From the NCBI GenBank assembly GCA_031290315.1, contig JAITNS010000049.1, forward strand, positions 1 to 8,508: 8,508 bases of DNA. Direction: 5' to 3'. Shown one piece after another: positions 1-6,777 of this stretch; the first letter of the stretch is position 1, and each line of letters begins with the position of its first letter. This DNA is from Puniceicoccales bacterium (GTDB lineage Bacteria > Verrucomicrobiota > Verrucomicrobiia > Opitutales > LL51). The notes below the pieces were generated by a model. That model was not told the origin of the DNA and ran no database searches. It saw only the letters and a program-made list of their open reading frames with translations. Made by a program: the position numbers and the translations under genes.

Positions 1-747
1 CGATTCACTCAGATTATCGTAACGAATGAAAGGCGCTAACAATGTATCGAAACTCGAAAATGCTTGGGCCCCCGCCGCTTCCCCCTGTAGGGTGTAAAAG
101 AAGTTAACAATCTGTCCCAATGCAGTACGGAAATGTTTAGGCGGCTTTGCTTCCAATTTCCCGTGGACCCCGCAAAATCCTTCCTTTAAAAGATCCGCTA
201 AATCCCAACCCACGCAATATACAGATAGTTGAGTTAGGTCGTGCAAATGTAGATCTCCGGACTCATGGGCATTGCGTATACGTTCGGGATATACCCTATT
301 CAACCAATAATTTTGACTAATAGCGCCAGACAAGTAATGGTTAAGGCCCTGCAGGGAGTAACTCATATTACTACTTTCGCGGACTTCCCAATCGAGTTTT
401 GATAGGTATTGATCGATGCGATCGATTTCTATTTCTTTGGCGAATTTTGGCATACGGTTACGGCGATCCCGCGATAAAATAACCATTTTAGCGCTTTCGC
501 TGTAAGGTGATTGCAATAGTATAGTTTCAACCCATTTTTCGATGCATGAAAATGAGCCGGCAATATCGGTATCGTTTTGGATCTTCTCTATTACTTCATC
601 GGTTAAGGTTTGAACCATATTGGAATCGAATTCTTCCGTTGTCTGGCTGACTTCGGATAGCATCTGATAAACTTGCTGGCGCAACTCTTTCTCCCGTGAT
701 AACTGTACCTCAAAGGATACATTTTGACTAAAAATTGGTTTCATCAT
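1..747 (-). CDS. nrdD: Anaerobic (class III) ribonucleoside-triphosphate reductase, N-terminal 249 residues, truncated by the window edge
   Basis: This is the start of the glycyl-radical enzyme that reduces ribonucleoside triphosphates to deoxyribonucleotides without oxygen. The frame is open from ATG 747 to base 1, and an in-frame TAA at 757-759 fixes the start at 747 or the next codon (744). Diagnostic stretches are GDLHLHDL (residues 164-171), YCVGWDLADLLKEGF (177-191), PPKHFRTALGQIVNFF (202-217) and AGAQAFSSFDTLLAPF (225-240). C178 matches the Cys of the YCxGW motif of this NrdD subtype, probably the active-site thiyl Cys. The glycyl-radical loop and zinc site lie outside the window. Residues 15-98 resemble the helical part of an ATP-cone (VQTLTDEVIEKI, VETILLQ, SAKMVILSRDRRNR), but the usual first KRDG-type hairpin is not there, so allosteric nucleotide binding may be altered or lost. 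No nrdG activase gene is in the window. Identification is firm; the ATP-cone comment is inference. Confidence 0.93.
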   Translation of the reverse strand, partial: MMKPIFSQNVSFEVQLSREKELRQQVYQMLSEVSQTTEEFDSNMVQTLTDEVIEKIQNDTDIAGSFSCIEKWVETILLQSPYSESAKMVILSRDRRNRMPKFAKEIEIDRIDQYLSKLDWEVRESSNMSYSLQGLNHYLSGAISQNYWLNRVYPERIRNAHESGDLHLHDLTQLSVYCVGWDLADLLKEGFCGVHGKLEAKPPKHFRTALGQIVNFFYTLQGEAAGAQAFSSFDTLLAPFIRYDNLSES

Positions 748-755
748 TTTTTTAA

Positions 756-784
756 ATTATACTACATTTAGTGGTTAAAAACAA
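756..784 (-). promoter_or_regulatory. Sigma-70-type promoter of nrdD giving a leaderless or nearly leaderless mRNA
   Basis: On the minus strand TTGTTT (784-779), a 17-base spacer and a perfect TATAAT (761-756) precede the nrdD ATG at 747. Only 8 bases (TTAAAAAA) separate the -10 box from the ATG, so initiation at the usual distance would start at or within a base or two of the start codon, with no room for a Shine-Dalgarno site. The -35 box falls between the two NrdR-like boxes and the -10 overlaps the proximal one. The boxes are seen; leaderless translation is inferred. Confidence 0.6.
759..774 (-). promoter_or_regulatory. Promoter-proximal NrdR-box-like palindrome
   Basis: Minus-strand CCACTAAATGTAGTAT matches 12 of 16 positions of the NrdR box as I recall it (ACACWATATATWGTGT). 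It overlaps the nrdD -10 box, so a bound repressor would block RNA polymerase. Its start is exactly 31 bases from that of the distal box, the helical phasing known for paired NrdR boxes. The NrdR gene itself is not in the window. Confidence 0.6.
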
Positions 785-789
785 ACTAA

Positions 790-805
790 ATAGAATATAT
801 AGTAT
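790..805 (-). promoter_or_regulatory. Promoter-distal NrdR-box-like palindrome
   Basis: Minus-strand ATACTATATATTCTAT matches 13 of 16 positions of ACACWATATATWGTGT, including the central ATATAT core. It is separated by 15 bases from the proximal box. NrdR is the ATP/dATP-sensing repressor of bacterial ribonucleotide reductase genes and typically binds two such boxes upstream of nrd operons. Confidence 0.65.
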
Positions 806-839
806 TTCCAACTAAAATACGAGAACTTTTTTCGAAAAC

Positions 840-848
840 TTATTCACA
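840..848 (+). promoter_or_regulatory. DnaA-box match (TTATTCACA), copy 1
   Basis: TTATTCACA fits the bacterial DnaA-box consensus TTATNCACA at all nine positions. It lies about 95 bases upstream of the nrdD start and is repeated in the same orientation 57 bases away. A nine-base match can occur by chance; two in a short non-coding spacer before a ribonucleotide reductase gene is more suggestive, since DnaA control of nrdAB is known in E. coli. Confidence 0.45.
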
Positions 849-896
849 TCCATTTTCCCTAGCAAATTACATACTTTACTACCCTTTCCAGGTGAC

Positions 897-905
897 TTAT
901 TCACA
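897..905 (+). promoter_or_regulatory. DnaA-box match (TTATTCACA), copy 2
   Basis: This is the second identical TTATTCACA in the nrdD upstream spacer, in the same orientation as copy 1. Both copies share the context CTTATTCACA. It ends 3 bases before the 17-base palindrome. A weaker relative, AAATCCACA, occurs at 929-937. Confidence 0.45.
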
Positions 906-908
906 ACG

Positions 909-925
909 ATCAAAATAATTTTGAT
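909..925. repeat. Perfect 17-base palindrome ATCAAAAT-A-ATTTTGAT
   Basis: Two perfect 8-base arms (909-916 and 918-925) flank a single central A. It sits in non-coding DNA next to the second DnaA-box match, about 160 bases upstream of the nrdD start. The symmetry suits a dimeric regulator's operator. It is not an FNR site: FNR half-sites face the other way (TTGAT-N4-ATCAA). There is no T-run, so it is not a standard terminator. The regulator is unknown. Confidence 0.4.
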
Positions 926-1060
926 GGCAAATCCACACTAAATATCGTAGCTTCCCTATCGATAAACGCTACATGTAGAAAATATTCTGAGTAACGACCT
1001 CAAAACGCTTAAATTATATGGGGGCAAAGTTTTTAATATCAATGGGCATTAAGCGACGCG

Positions 1061-2428
1061 CTAGATAGTATAGGGCGTCATTATTTTGGGATTGATGACA
1101 TTCATTTGGGGCGCATTATAGACCAATTCGTCAAAAAACCAGTTCCGCGATTCTTCATTGCCGTGGGTCAGAACTACGGCGCGGGGATCTAGGCGGATAG
1201 CAGCTTGTAATAATTCTTCGCGATCAGCATGGCCACTTAAATCAAATCGCTCTATCGCTGCACGAATAGGTGTCGAATAATTTAGCGCAGAAAATAGGAA
1301 AGTCTCCCCCGAAGGCATCGCCAATAGATGACCACCCGGCGTATCCGGATCACAATAACCTACAAAACATATGCTATTTTTCACATTCCCTAATAAACAA
1401 GCCGCAATATTATAGGACGGCGTATTTTCGACCATCATCCCACTACTAATTACAAAAATCGTCGGCTTCTCCGGCTCATCCCCTGGCTTAAAATATTTCG
1501 TCCTATTCAACGAAATTACTCCCAAATCTTTCAAAATCCCTTTGCGAAAAAGTAAGGAGGGATATTTTTTAGAGATTTCATCGAAGGTGTCGACGATCGC
1601 TAGCCCTAGGCCGGAACAAATAATCGGTACCTTCTTACTAATTTTCTGCGCCTTGACCGCTTCGTGTAATATGGTCAATACCTCCTGCGTTCTACCAAAA
1701 GCAAATGTAGGAACGAGAACCGATCCTCCCCTACGCAAGGTATATTGGATGGTTAAAATGAGGCGCTCTATTTCGGATTCCACTTGGTTTTGCTCGGTAC
1801 GTTCCGTTGAACCTCGCGTTGTTTCCATGACGAGCGTATCGACTTTTTCTTCGGGCCACTTCCCCGCCGGAAGAATCTTTTGGCGACGAAATAGGACATC
1901 TCCCGTAAAAAATACCTTCCGATGCTTATATTCCAACATCACGCCACCGGCTCCCGCCACATGCCCCGCATCAAAAAATTCAATATCAACCTTATCGTCG
2001 TCCTTGCGAAAAGTACGCCGAACCCCATACTTCATTTCGAAAAAATGCTCATTCAATCCCTCAATTTCATATTTCTCGAAAAGCGGGCACTCCTTAATGC
2101 CGAGCTCCCGGTGTTGATGTTTCATCACAACGTAACTATTTTCCAATAAAACGGGCATCAATACCCGCGACTGCGGGGTAACGAGGAGTCGCGCTTGAGG
2201 GTGTTCGCGCATAAGAATCGGAATGGAACCAATGTGGTCCAAATGGCAATGGGTCGCAATAATGAAATCGAGGGAATTGGGAGGGATCTCGGAAAAGTTA
2301 GGTAAGGAATCTAACCCCACTTCCCGCGGACTCATCCCCGCATCAATTACCATATTAAATGACCCTAACTTTATATAATGACAATTTGCCCCAATGTCAC
2401 ACTCCGAATTTAAATCCTCAAAAAACAT
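1061..2428 (-). CDS. Beta-CASP metallo-beta-lactamase-fold hydrolase, RNA-processing exonuclease family (CPSF/YSH1-like)
   Basis: This is a 455-residue, probably cytoplasmic, zinc-dependent nuclease of the beta-CASP family. The metal-site motifs are all present: HCHLDH (residues 60-65), H156 in the GHVAG motif and D177 in FTGDV. The beta-CASP region carries motif A (E202 in METTRGS), motif B (H400 in SGHAD) and motif C (H422 in LTHGN). His rather than Val at motif C is the pattern of the RNA-acting branch, not the DNA-acting Artemis/Pso2 branch. SSGMM (328-332) is also typical of the CPSF-like group. Length is normal for bacterial members, so it should be intact. Its RNA substrate cannot be read from the sequence. 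The ATG at 2428 is the first usable start; it is preceded by GAT repeats and AAAAAG, not by a Shine-Dalgarno motif. It lies 109 bases downstream of the hydrolase frame and is probably transcribed from its own promoter. Confidence 0.9.
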   Translation of the reverse strand: MFFEDLNSECDIGANCHYIKLGSFNMVIDAGMSPREVGLDSLPNFSEIPPNSLDFIIATHCHLDHIGSIPILMREHPQARLLVTPQSRVLMPVLLENSYVVMKHQHRELGIKECPLFEKYEIEGLNEHFFEMKYGVRRTFRKDDDKVDIEFFDAGHVAGAGGVMLEYKHRKVFFTGDVLFRRQKILPAGKWPEEKVDTLVMETTRGSTERTEQNQVESEIERLILTIQYTLRRGGSVLVPTFAFGRTQEVLTILHEAVKAQKISKKVPIICSGLGLAIVDTFDEISKKYPSLLFRKGILKDLGVISLNRTKYFKPGDEPEKPTIFVISSGMMVENTPSYNIAACLLGNVKNSICFVGYCDPDTPGGHLLAMPSGETFLFSALNYSTPIRAAIERFDLSGHADREELLQAAIRLDPRAVVLTHGNEESRNWFFDELVYNAPQMNVINPKIMTPYTI

Positions 2429-2443
2429 CTTTTTATCATCATC

Positions 2444-2470
2444 ATCATAGCAAACATTTTAAACTGTCGA
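2444..2470 (-). promoter_or_regulatory. Possible promoter of the beta-CASP gene
   Basis: Minus-strand TCGACA (2470-2465) and TATGAT (2449-2444) each match five of six consensus positions, but the spacer is only 15 bases. Initiation from it would leave a leader of about 10 bases before ATG 2428, consistent with the very short leader predicted for nrdD. Weak call, because the -10 box overlaps a GAT repeat that could match by chance. Confidence 0.3.
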
Positions 2471-2537
2471 GTATATGTTCTACACTTCCCCCATATTTAT
2501 TTAATATTTTTGTATTTTTTTAATATTTTAATAAATA

Positions 2538-3440
2538 TTAGCGATATAAGGTGACATCCGGCTTTTTAGTTTGGACGAGAAATCGACGAATTTCGATAAT
2601 CGCCTCTTCCCCCATATCCTCAAGTACATAATGCCCACAATCTTCATAAATAATACCTTTTGCCTTCGGAAAAAATTGCTTCCATTCCTCTAAAAAAGCC
2701 TCTGTAAAACAAAAATCATTTCCTCCCCATAGGAGTAGAATCTTTTTCTGGCTCAATAAAAATAATGCATTCTCTATCTTCGAAAGCGTATTCCAAGAAG
2801 GATGACCGGAATGCAAGGGGATATCTCGCACAAATTTTTCGATGGCAATGCGATTTTTCCACGAATCGTAGGGGAAACGGTAGCCGAATGCTATCCTAGA
2901 CGGAAGGCCTTTTGAGGTCGCCATAAAATTAGAACAGAGCACGAAAGCATTTAATCCTCGGATAAAAAGGCTGCCCAATAGGGGAATTTTACAAAAGGCG
3001 ATGCGTTTAGGGATGAGTGGAGAATAGAAGGCTGCACCATTCATAATGACCAGACTCTCGATACGCTCCGGCCAACGTTCAGCTAATGCCATCCCAATCG
3101 TACAACCCCAATCATGCATAACAATATGGAACCGGCCTAATTTCAGATATTCGGCAAGCTTTTTCGCATTATCGATATGATTCGCCAGGCAATAGGGATA
3201 ATCCTGTGGCTTATCGGATAGCCCACAACCCATATGATCGATGGCAATACAACGAAAGGTAGAGCGGAGGTGTTGGATTAAATTTCGTTAATAAACCGAC
3301 CAAGTCGGGTTACCATGGAACATCATAACCACATCCCCTTCCCCCTCATCCACGTAATGTATCCGATTCCCTTTGCCAACATTAAAAAAATGGCTCTTAA
3401 AGGGATAAACTTCTTTTAAACTTTGAGGCAATGTTTTCAT
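2538..3440 (-). pseudogene. oleB: OleB/haloalkane-dehalogenase-like alpha/beta hydrolase interrupted by one in-frame TAA
   Basis: From ATG 3440 the frame encodes a 300-codon hydrolase, full family length, with TAA at codon 51 (3288-3290). The stop falls inside the oxyanion-hole motif: HGNPTWSVY, stop, RNLI. In relatives this motif continues with Tyr, so one base change (TAC or TAT to TAA) explains it. The remaining 249 codons stay open and well conserved: DHMGCGLSDKP (68-78), nucleophile elbow HDWG with D110, acid D242 in GGNDFCF, and H270 in CGHYVLED. The Asp nucleophile followed by Trp is typical of haloalkane dehalogenases and of OleB, the beta-lactone decarboxylase of bacterial olefin synthesis. 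RGLNAF, FPYDSW and RDIPL point to OleB. OleA, OleC and OleD are absent from the window. A product restarted at ATG 3233 (231 residues) would lack the first strands and the oxyanion hole, so it is probably inactive. The start abuts the protease stop with no gap. Confidence 0.82.
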
Positions 3441-5915
3441 TTAAATTCTTAAGAAATCGATCATAACACGTAAAGTTTCTTTCAAGTGGGTATCGACGCG
3501 TTCCGAGTTGAGAGCCTCTCGCGCTTCCTCCTCACCTTTATGGTCCTTTTCCGCATTACGGGCTATAACCACATCCAATAAAATTTCCTTAAATGATTCA
3601 TTATCTTTGGCTAATATTTTTGTACGTTCATCGATCGATCTCTGAGCAATCTCATCTTCGTACTTTTCCGCACGACGTTTCTCTAAATTAACTGGTAAAC
3701 ATTTCGAATCTAAAACTTTTTTCAAGCGTGCAATGCGCTCATTGAGCAATTGAAATTCCGGATTATTTTGTTGCCGTTGTTGGCTTAGTTCCCTAAACTG
3801 GACCAATTTTTCTTCCGAAATCTTATTTTGCGGTTTAATAATTAAAGGATCGATGGAATCATATTCGATAGCGTGAGGGAGATCGGATTCGCCAATAGGT
3901 AGAATGGAATCGAAGGAAGGGTAAGCGATATCGGATTCTACGCCCTTAATTTGGGTCGAGACACCACTTGGCCGATACCATTTTTGGATCGTCAGGCGGG
4001 AAGCCCCCAAATTCTCCTTATATTTGAACTTTGCAAATAATTGTTCCATGGGTAATAGTACCTGAACGGTTCCTTTTCCATGGGTATGTTGGTCGCCGAC
4101 GATAATGGCTCGATGATGATCCTTTAGCGCACCGACTAAAATTTCAGCCGCGGAAGCGCTCATTTTAGACACTAAAACGACTAAGGGGCCATTCCATAGG
4201 ATTTGATTTGTTTTGGTATCGAAGCGATCAACATTTCCGTATTGCCCACGTACTTGTACGATTGGGCCCTCCATGAACATCCCTCCAATTAATATCGATT
4301 GCTCTAAAATACCACCACTATTATCACGCAGATCTAAAATGAGGCCCTCTATATTTTCTTTCTTTAATTTTTGGATGAGAGCGATCATATCGGCTGCACT
4401 ATCGGAATGGCCTGGTTCTTTCTCATTGGCACCATAGAAACTAGGTAAATAGATGAGACCGACGCGATGTTCGAGATCGCCGTCTTTCAGTTGAAAGAAT
4501 TTCGCACTTGCGCGACTATCTGTCAATTCAATTTCGTCGCGACAGAGCGTAACCGCTTTCAGCTCATTAACATCGCCCGCCGGTTGTAATTTGATAGATA
4601 CTTTCGTTCCTTTTTTCCCACGCAATAATTTCGAAATCTTATTAATCAACATCCCAGAAACGTCCCTATAATCCTCATTTTCTTGAGCAACAGCGACGAT
4701 ACGGTCTCCCACTTGTATCTCCTTACTCTTAGCAGAGGGACCTCCCGGGATCAATTCTTTAATTACGCAAGAGCCATTTTCATCGCTCAAATAGGCACCA
4801 ATCCCGACAAAAGAATGATGAAGGGCTTCCCGAAGATCTTCCATGGATTCGTTGGACATGAATGCCGTATGGGGATCGTATACCCGTGCGATACTGTTTA
4901 AAAACTGTTCCTGAACAATCCAGGGCTCTAATTGGGAAACGTTACGTAAAAAGCTTTGATAACGTTTTTTAATATTTTTTTTTGCCAATTCGATTTTTTC
5001 GTCCAATTTGAGGGGTAATTTAACATCACCGCCATCGAGATGTAAACGATATACATTCCCCATAACGTAGCACATCTGGAATAAGCTGCGATTAAATTTA
5101 AACATTTCATGGAGATTGGAGGGGATAAGGCGATGAACTTTGGAAGGCTTTTGAGGTTCTCGCCGCAATACTTTTGGCAACTTATACTGTTGGAACATTG
5201 CTTGCAAAAATAGTGATATGGTATAATTTTTTTCTTTTTTAGAAGCATCGATAATGGCACGTTCTCTTCGATGTTCGGAAACTTCCTCCAATACGATTTC
5301 ACTTACGATCTCGAAATTGAGGCGATTGATCCACAAATTTTCGAGGGCTTCCCGATATTTGAAGAATTCTTCTTTTTCCCTATCGAAGACAAATGTTTCA
5401 TTGGAATAGAGGTCAAATTGATTAGAATCGATACGTTTAAAAATCCATTGGATCCGGTCGTGAATCTTTTGGCGATAGAGGTCATAGATTGAAAACCCAG
5501 GAGTTAAGCTACCGCCATTGAGGAAGGCGTCCAAGGAGGGTGCGAAGCGTTTCGTAAAACTATCGATTTCGCTCTGTAAAAAAAACATTTTGGAGACATC
5601 GATATGTGCCACATACTCTTCGAGGATTTTTTTAAAGTCGAGATTTTTCAACTTTTTATGTAAATAGTGGACATCCTCCAGACATTTCATCATACAAATT
5701 GTCTCCAAACGCATGGCGCTTGTCTGTTCAAGGGGTATAAATTGTGCTCCTTCGAAGACAATTTCGCTACTTGTTTTTTCATGATTTCCATTTTTAGATT
5801 TTTGTTGAATGGAAATTTTAGGGTCTATGCTTTGGGTATTTTCTTCCGCGCATATCCCACAATGAATAACAAAAGAAATACTAAATAATAAAAATAATTT
5901 TTGAATAAACATCAT
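3441..5915 (-). CDS. prc: Carboxy-terminal processing (tail-specific) protease, peptidase family S41, Prc/Tsp type
   Basis: This 824-residue exported serine protease should cut periplasmic proteins from their C-terminal tails. A signal peptide (hydrophobic 6-20, probable cleavage near A23) starts the protein. Then come a helical Tsp-type N-terminal domain (about 70-350, ending in YDPHTAFMS), a PDZ domain (about 365-450, GIGAYLSDENG and VGDRIVAVAQ), the S41 core (about 485-665) and a charged helical C-terminal domain (about 690-815). By alignment with E. coli Prc, the catalytic dyad is S588 (MSASAAEI) and K614 (HGKGTVQ), with Q618 matching the third active-site residue. LDLRDNSGG (527-535) is a family signature. 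It is longer than E. coli Prc (682 residues), mostly in a linker after the signal peptide and in the C-terminal region. ATG 5912 is an alternative start one codon later. It is the first gene of a probable operon with the oleB-like frame. Confidence 0.92.
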   Translation of the reverse strand: MMFIQKLFLLFSISFVIHCGICAEENTQSIDPKISIQQKSKNGNHEKTSSEIVFEGAQFIPLEQTSAMRLETICMMKCLEDVHYLHKKLKNLDFKKILEEYVAHIDVSKMFFLQSEIDSFTKRFAPSLDAFLNGGSLTPGFSIYDLYRQKIHDRIQWIFKRIDSNQFDLYSNETFVFDREKEEFFKYREALENLWINRLNFEIVSEIVLEEVSEHRRERAIIDASKKEKNYTISLFLQAMFQQYKLPKVLRREPQKPSKVHRLIPSNLHEMFKFNRSLFQMCYVMGNVYRLHLDGGDVKLPLKLDEKIELAKKNIKKRYQSFLRNVSQLEPWIVQEQFLNSIARVYDPHTAFMSNESMEDLREALHHSFVGIGAYLSDENGSCVIKELIPGGPSAKSKEIQVGDRIVAVAQENEDYRDVSGMLINKISKLLRGKKGTKVSIKLQPAGDVNELKAVTLCRDEIELTDSRASAKFFQLKDGDLEHRVGLIYLPSFYGANEKEPGHSDSAADMIALIQKLKKENIEGLILDLRDNSGGILEQSILIGGMFMEGPIVQVRGQYGNVDRFDTKTNQILWNGPLVVLVSKMSASAAEILVGALKDHHRAIIVGDQHTHGKGTVQVLLPMEQLFAKFKYKENLGASRLTIQKWYRPSGVSTQIKGVESDIAYPSFDSILPIGESDLPHAIEYDSIDPLIIKPQNKISEEKLVQFRELSQQRQQNNPEFQLLNERIARLKKVLDSKCLPVNLEKRRAEKYEDEIAQRSIDERTKILAKDNESFKEILLDVVIARNAEKDHKGEEEAREALNSERVDTHLKETLRVMIDFLRI

Positions 5916-5958
5916 CCAACGAGCGTATTATTATTTGGAGACTTCTAATTTTAGCAAG

Positions 5959-5986
5959 AATATAAAATAGACTTGCATTTAGTAAA
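5959..5986 (-). promoter_or_regulatory. Probable promoter of the prc-oleB operon
   Basis: Minus-strand TTTACT (5986-5981), a 16-base spacer and TATATT (5964-5959) give matches of 4/6 and 5/6 to the sigma-70 consensus. Initiation would lie near 5952, leaving a leader of about 37 bases without a clear Shine-Dalgarno site (TTGG only). It faces away from the tRNA gene across a 96-base AT-rich spacer. Confidence 0.4.
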
Positions 5987-6011
5987 CAAAAAATAGTTTA
6001 CCGATTTCGGA

Positions 6012-6082
6012 GCAGGCATAGTATAGAGGTAATACGCGAGCTTCCCAAGCTTGAATCGAGGGTTCGATTCCCTCTGCCTGCA
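6012..6082 (+). tRNA. tRNA-Gly, anticodon CCC
   Basis: The 71 bases fold as a standard cloverleaf. The acceptor stem is GCAGGCA/TGCCTGC with discriminator A (6082), and the D stem is GTAT/ATAC. The anticodon stem CGAGC/GCTTG has one G-T pair and loop TTCCCAA (anticodon CCC, 6044-6046). The T arm is GAGGG-TTCGATT-CCCTC. It reads GGG glycine codons. The 3' CCA is not encoded (ACCC follows), so it must be added enzymatically. The gene stands 48 bases before the next coding start with no terminator between them. Confidence 0.95.
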
Positions 6083-6129
6083 CCCTTATTAATGGATTGA
6101 AATGTATATTATCTTATATTATATGGGCG

Positions 6130-6777
6130 ATGAGTGATTTTGAAAATGAATATGATTTTAACGACGAAGATTTTTTCAATGATCACTGGTCTGAAAAAGA
6201 TTGGAAACTTTATCTTGAAAAAGCGGATCTCCAGGTATCTCTATTTTTAAATCTTTTTGTTTCTTCGAGGAATATCGTCAATCACATGGACCACATCGCC
6301 TTACAGATGGGTTGGAGTAAGGAGACGGAAGGTACTTTTCCGGACAATTTTTTTCGCAACAAGGGTTCTCCCGATACCATTCACACCCATCCGGTTACGA
6401 CGATTACCCGTGGGCTTTACCATTTCCTTGCAAAAAATTGGGAAATTTTTTTAGATTCTTCAAAGACAACCGATATTAAATTATGCTGGCTCTACGCCCA
6501 ACTACTCAATAATGGCGAACGCAATGCCCTTTTTGCTATTTCATGTATGAATGCGGGTGATGAATCTTTAGCTGTCTGCCACTTTAAAAATGCTTTACAG
6601 ATCTTAAACTTTACCATGGAAGTCATTCAAAAGATCCCGAAGGACACATTAAAGACCAATGTAATTTTTAACGATGCATTAATTGCGTGCTTTGATTTAC
6701 GGGAGATTTGGATAAAGGTCATGGAATCTTGCAAAAATCCGGATGGGGATGAAGATGATAATGAAGACGGACCATGA
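6130..6777 (+). CDS. Acidic, helix-rich protein of unknown function, translationally coupled to a sigma-54 activator
   Basis: I do not recognise this 215-residue protein's family. It has very acidic ends (D/E-rich residues 1-30, and DGDEDDNEDGP at 205-215) and an apparently helical core: KDWKLYLEKADLQVSLFLNLF (23-43), MDHIALQMGW (53-62), HPVTTITRGLYHFL (87-100), and two helices around 118-168. There is no signal peptide, membrane span or visible nucleotide-binding motif. I prefer ATG 6130 (MSDFENEY) over ATG 6097, because the 11 extra residues are hydrophobic and unlike the acidic start that follows. No good ribosome site is visible for either. The stop overlaps the next gene's start as ATGA (6774-6777), so the two proteins are made together. 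It may be a partner or sensor adaptor for the downstream activator; that is inference. Confidence 0.75.
   Translation: MSDFENEYDFNDEDFFNDHWSEKDWKLYLEKADLQVSLFLNLFVSSRNIVNHMDHIALQMGWSKETEGTFPDNFFRNKGSPDTIHTHPVTTITRGLYHFLAKNWEIFLDSSKTTDIKLCWLYAQLLNNGERNALFAISCMNAGDESLAVCHFKNALQILNFTMEVIQKIPKDTLKTNVIFNDALIACFDLREIWIKVMESCKNPDGDEDDNEDGP

Larger units (their letters stand above)
748..1060. other. 313-base non-coding spacer between the beta-CASP gene and nrdD
   Basis: No credible open frame was found on either strand. The nrdD-proximal half holds the promoter, the paired NrdR-like boxes and both DnaA-box matches. The other half holds the 17-base palindrome (909-925), a 10-base palindrome CTACATGTAG (969-978) and loosely paired arms GTAGC/GCTAC (947-951 and 968-972). 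I see no intrinsic terminator for the beta-CASP gene, which is transcribed toward nrdD, so partial read-through into nrdD is possible. Confidence 0.7.

Noticed and set aside
909..925. FNR operator controlling the anaerobic reductase
   Set aside because: FNR sites read TTGAT-N4-ATCAA. Here the half-sites face the opposite way (ATCAA outside, TTGAT inside), so the match fails.
840..937. A replication origin suggested by the DnaA-box matches
   Set aside because: There are only two good boxes, no cluster, no adjacent 13-mer-type unwinding repeats and no dnaA, dnaN or gidA gene nearby. A regulatory role at nrdD is more likely.
1542..2117. Plus-strand open frame of 191 codons
   Set aside because: It lies wholly opposite the beta-CASP gene, which carries all family motifs. 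The predicted protein has no recognisable features.
2429..2449. GAT repeats before the beta-CASP start as extra N-terminal codons
   Set aside because: No in-frame ATG, GTG or TTG is available before the upstream in-frame TAA (2461-2459), so the repeats are probably untranslated.
2521..2540. AT-only inverted repeat TAATATTT-TAAT-AAATATTA as a terminator of the hydrolase frame
   Set aside because: The stem has no G-C pairs, overlaps the stop codon and is followed by A-rich, not T-rich, sequence on the minus strand. It is probably a product of AT-rich composition.
2538..3233. A 231-codon hydrolase starting at ATG 3233
   Set aside because: The conserved family sequence continues upstream in the same frame to ATG 3440, interrupted only by one TAA. 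The short form would lack the oxyanion hole, so the locus is better described as a broken 300-codon gene.
4928..5302. Minus-strand open frame of 124 codons within the protease gene
   Set aside because: It is in another frame of the same strand inside an intact S41 protease, whose domain continues through it. It is a shadow frame.
6097..6129. Upstream ATG 6097 as the start of the unknown acidic protein
   Set aside because: The 11 added residues are hydrophobic and derive from AT-rich promoter-like DNA close to the tRNA gene. ATG 6130 begins the acidic protein proper. The choice is not certain.
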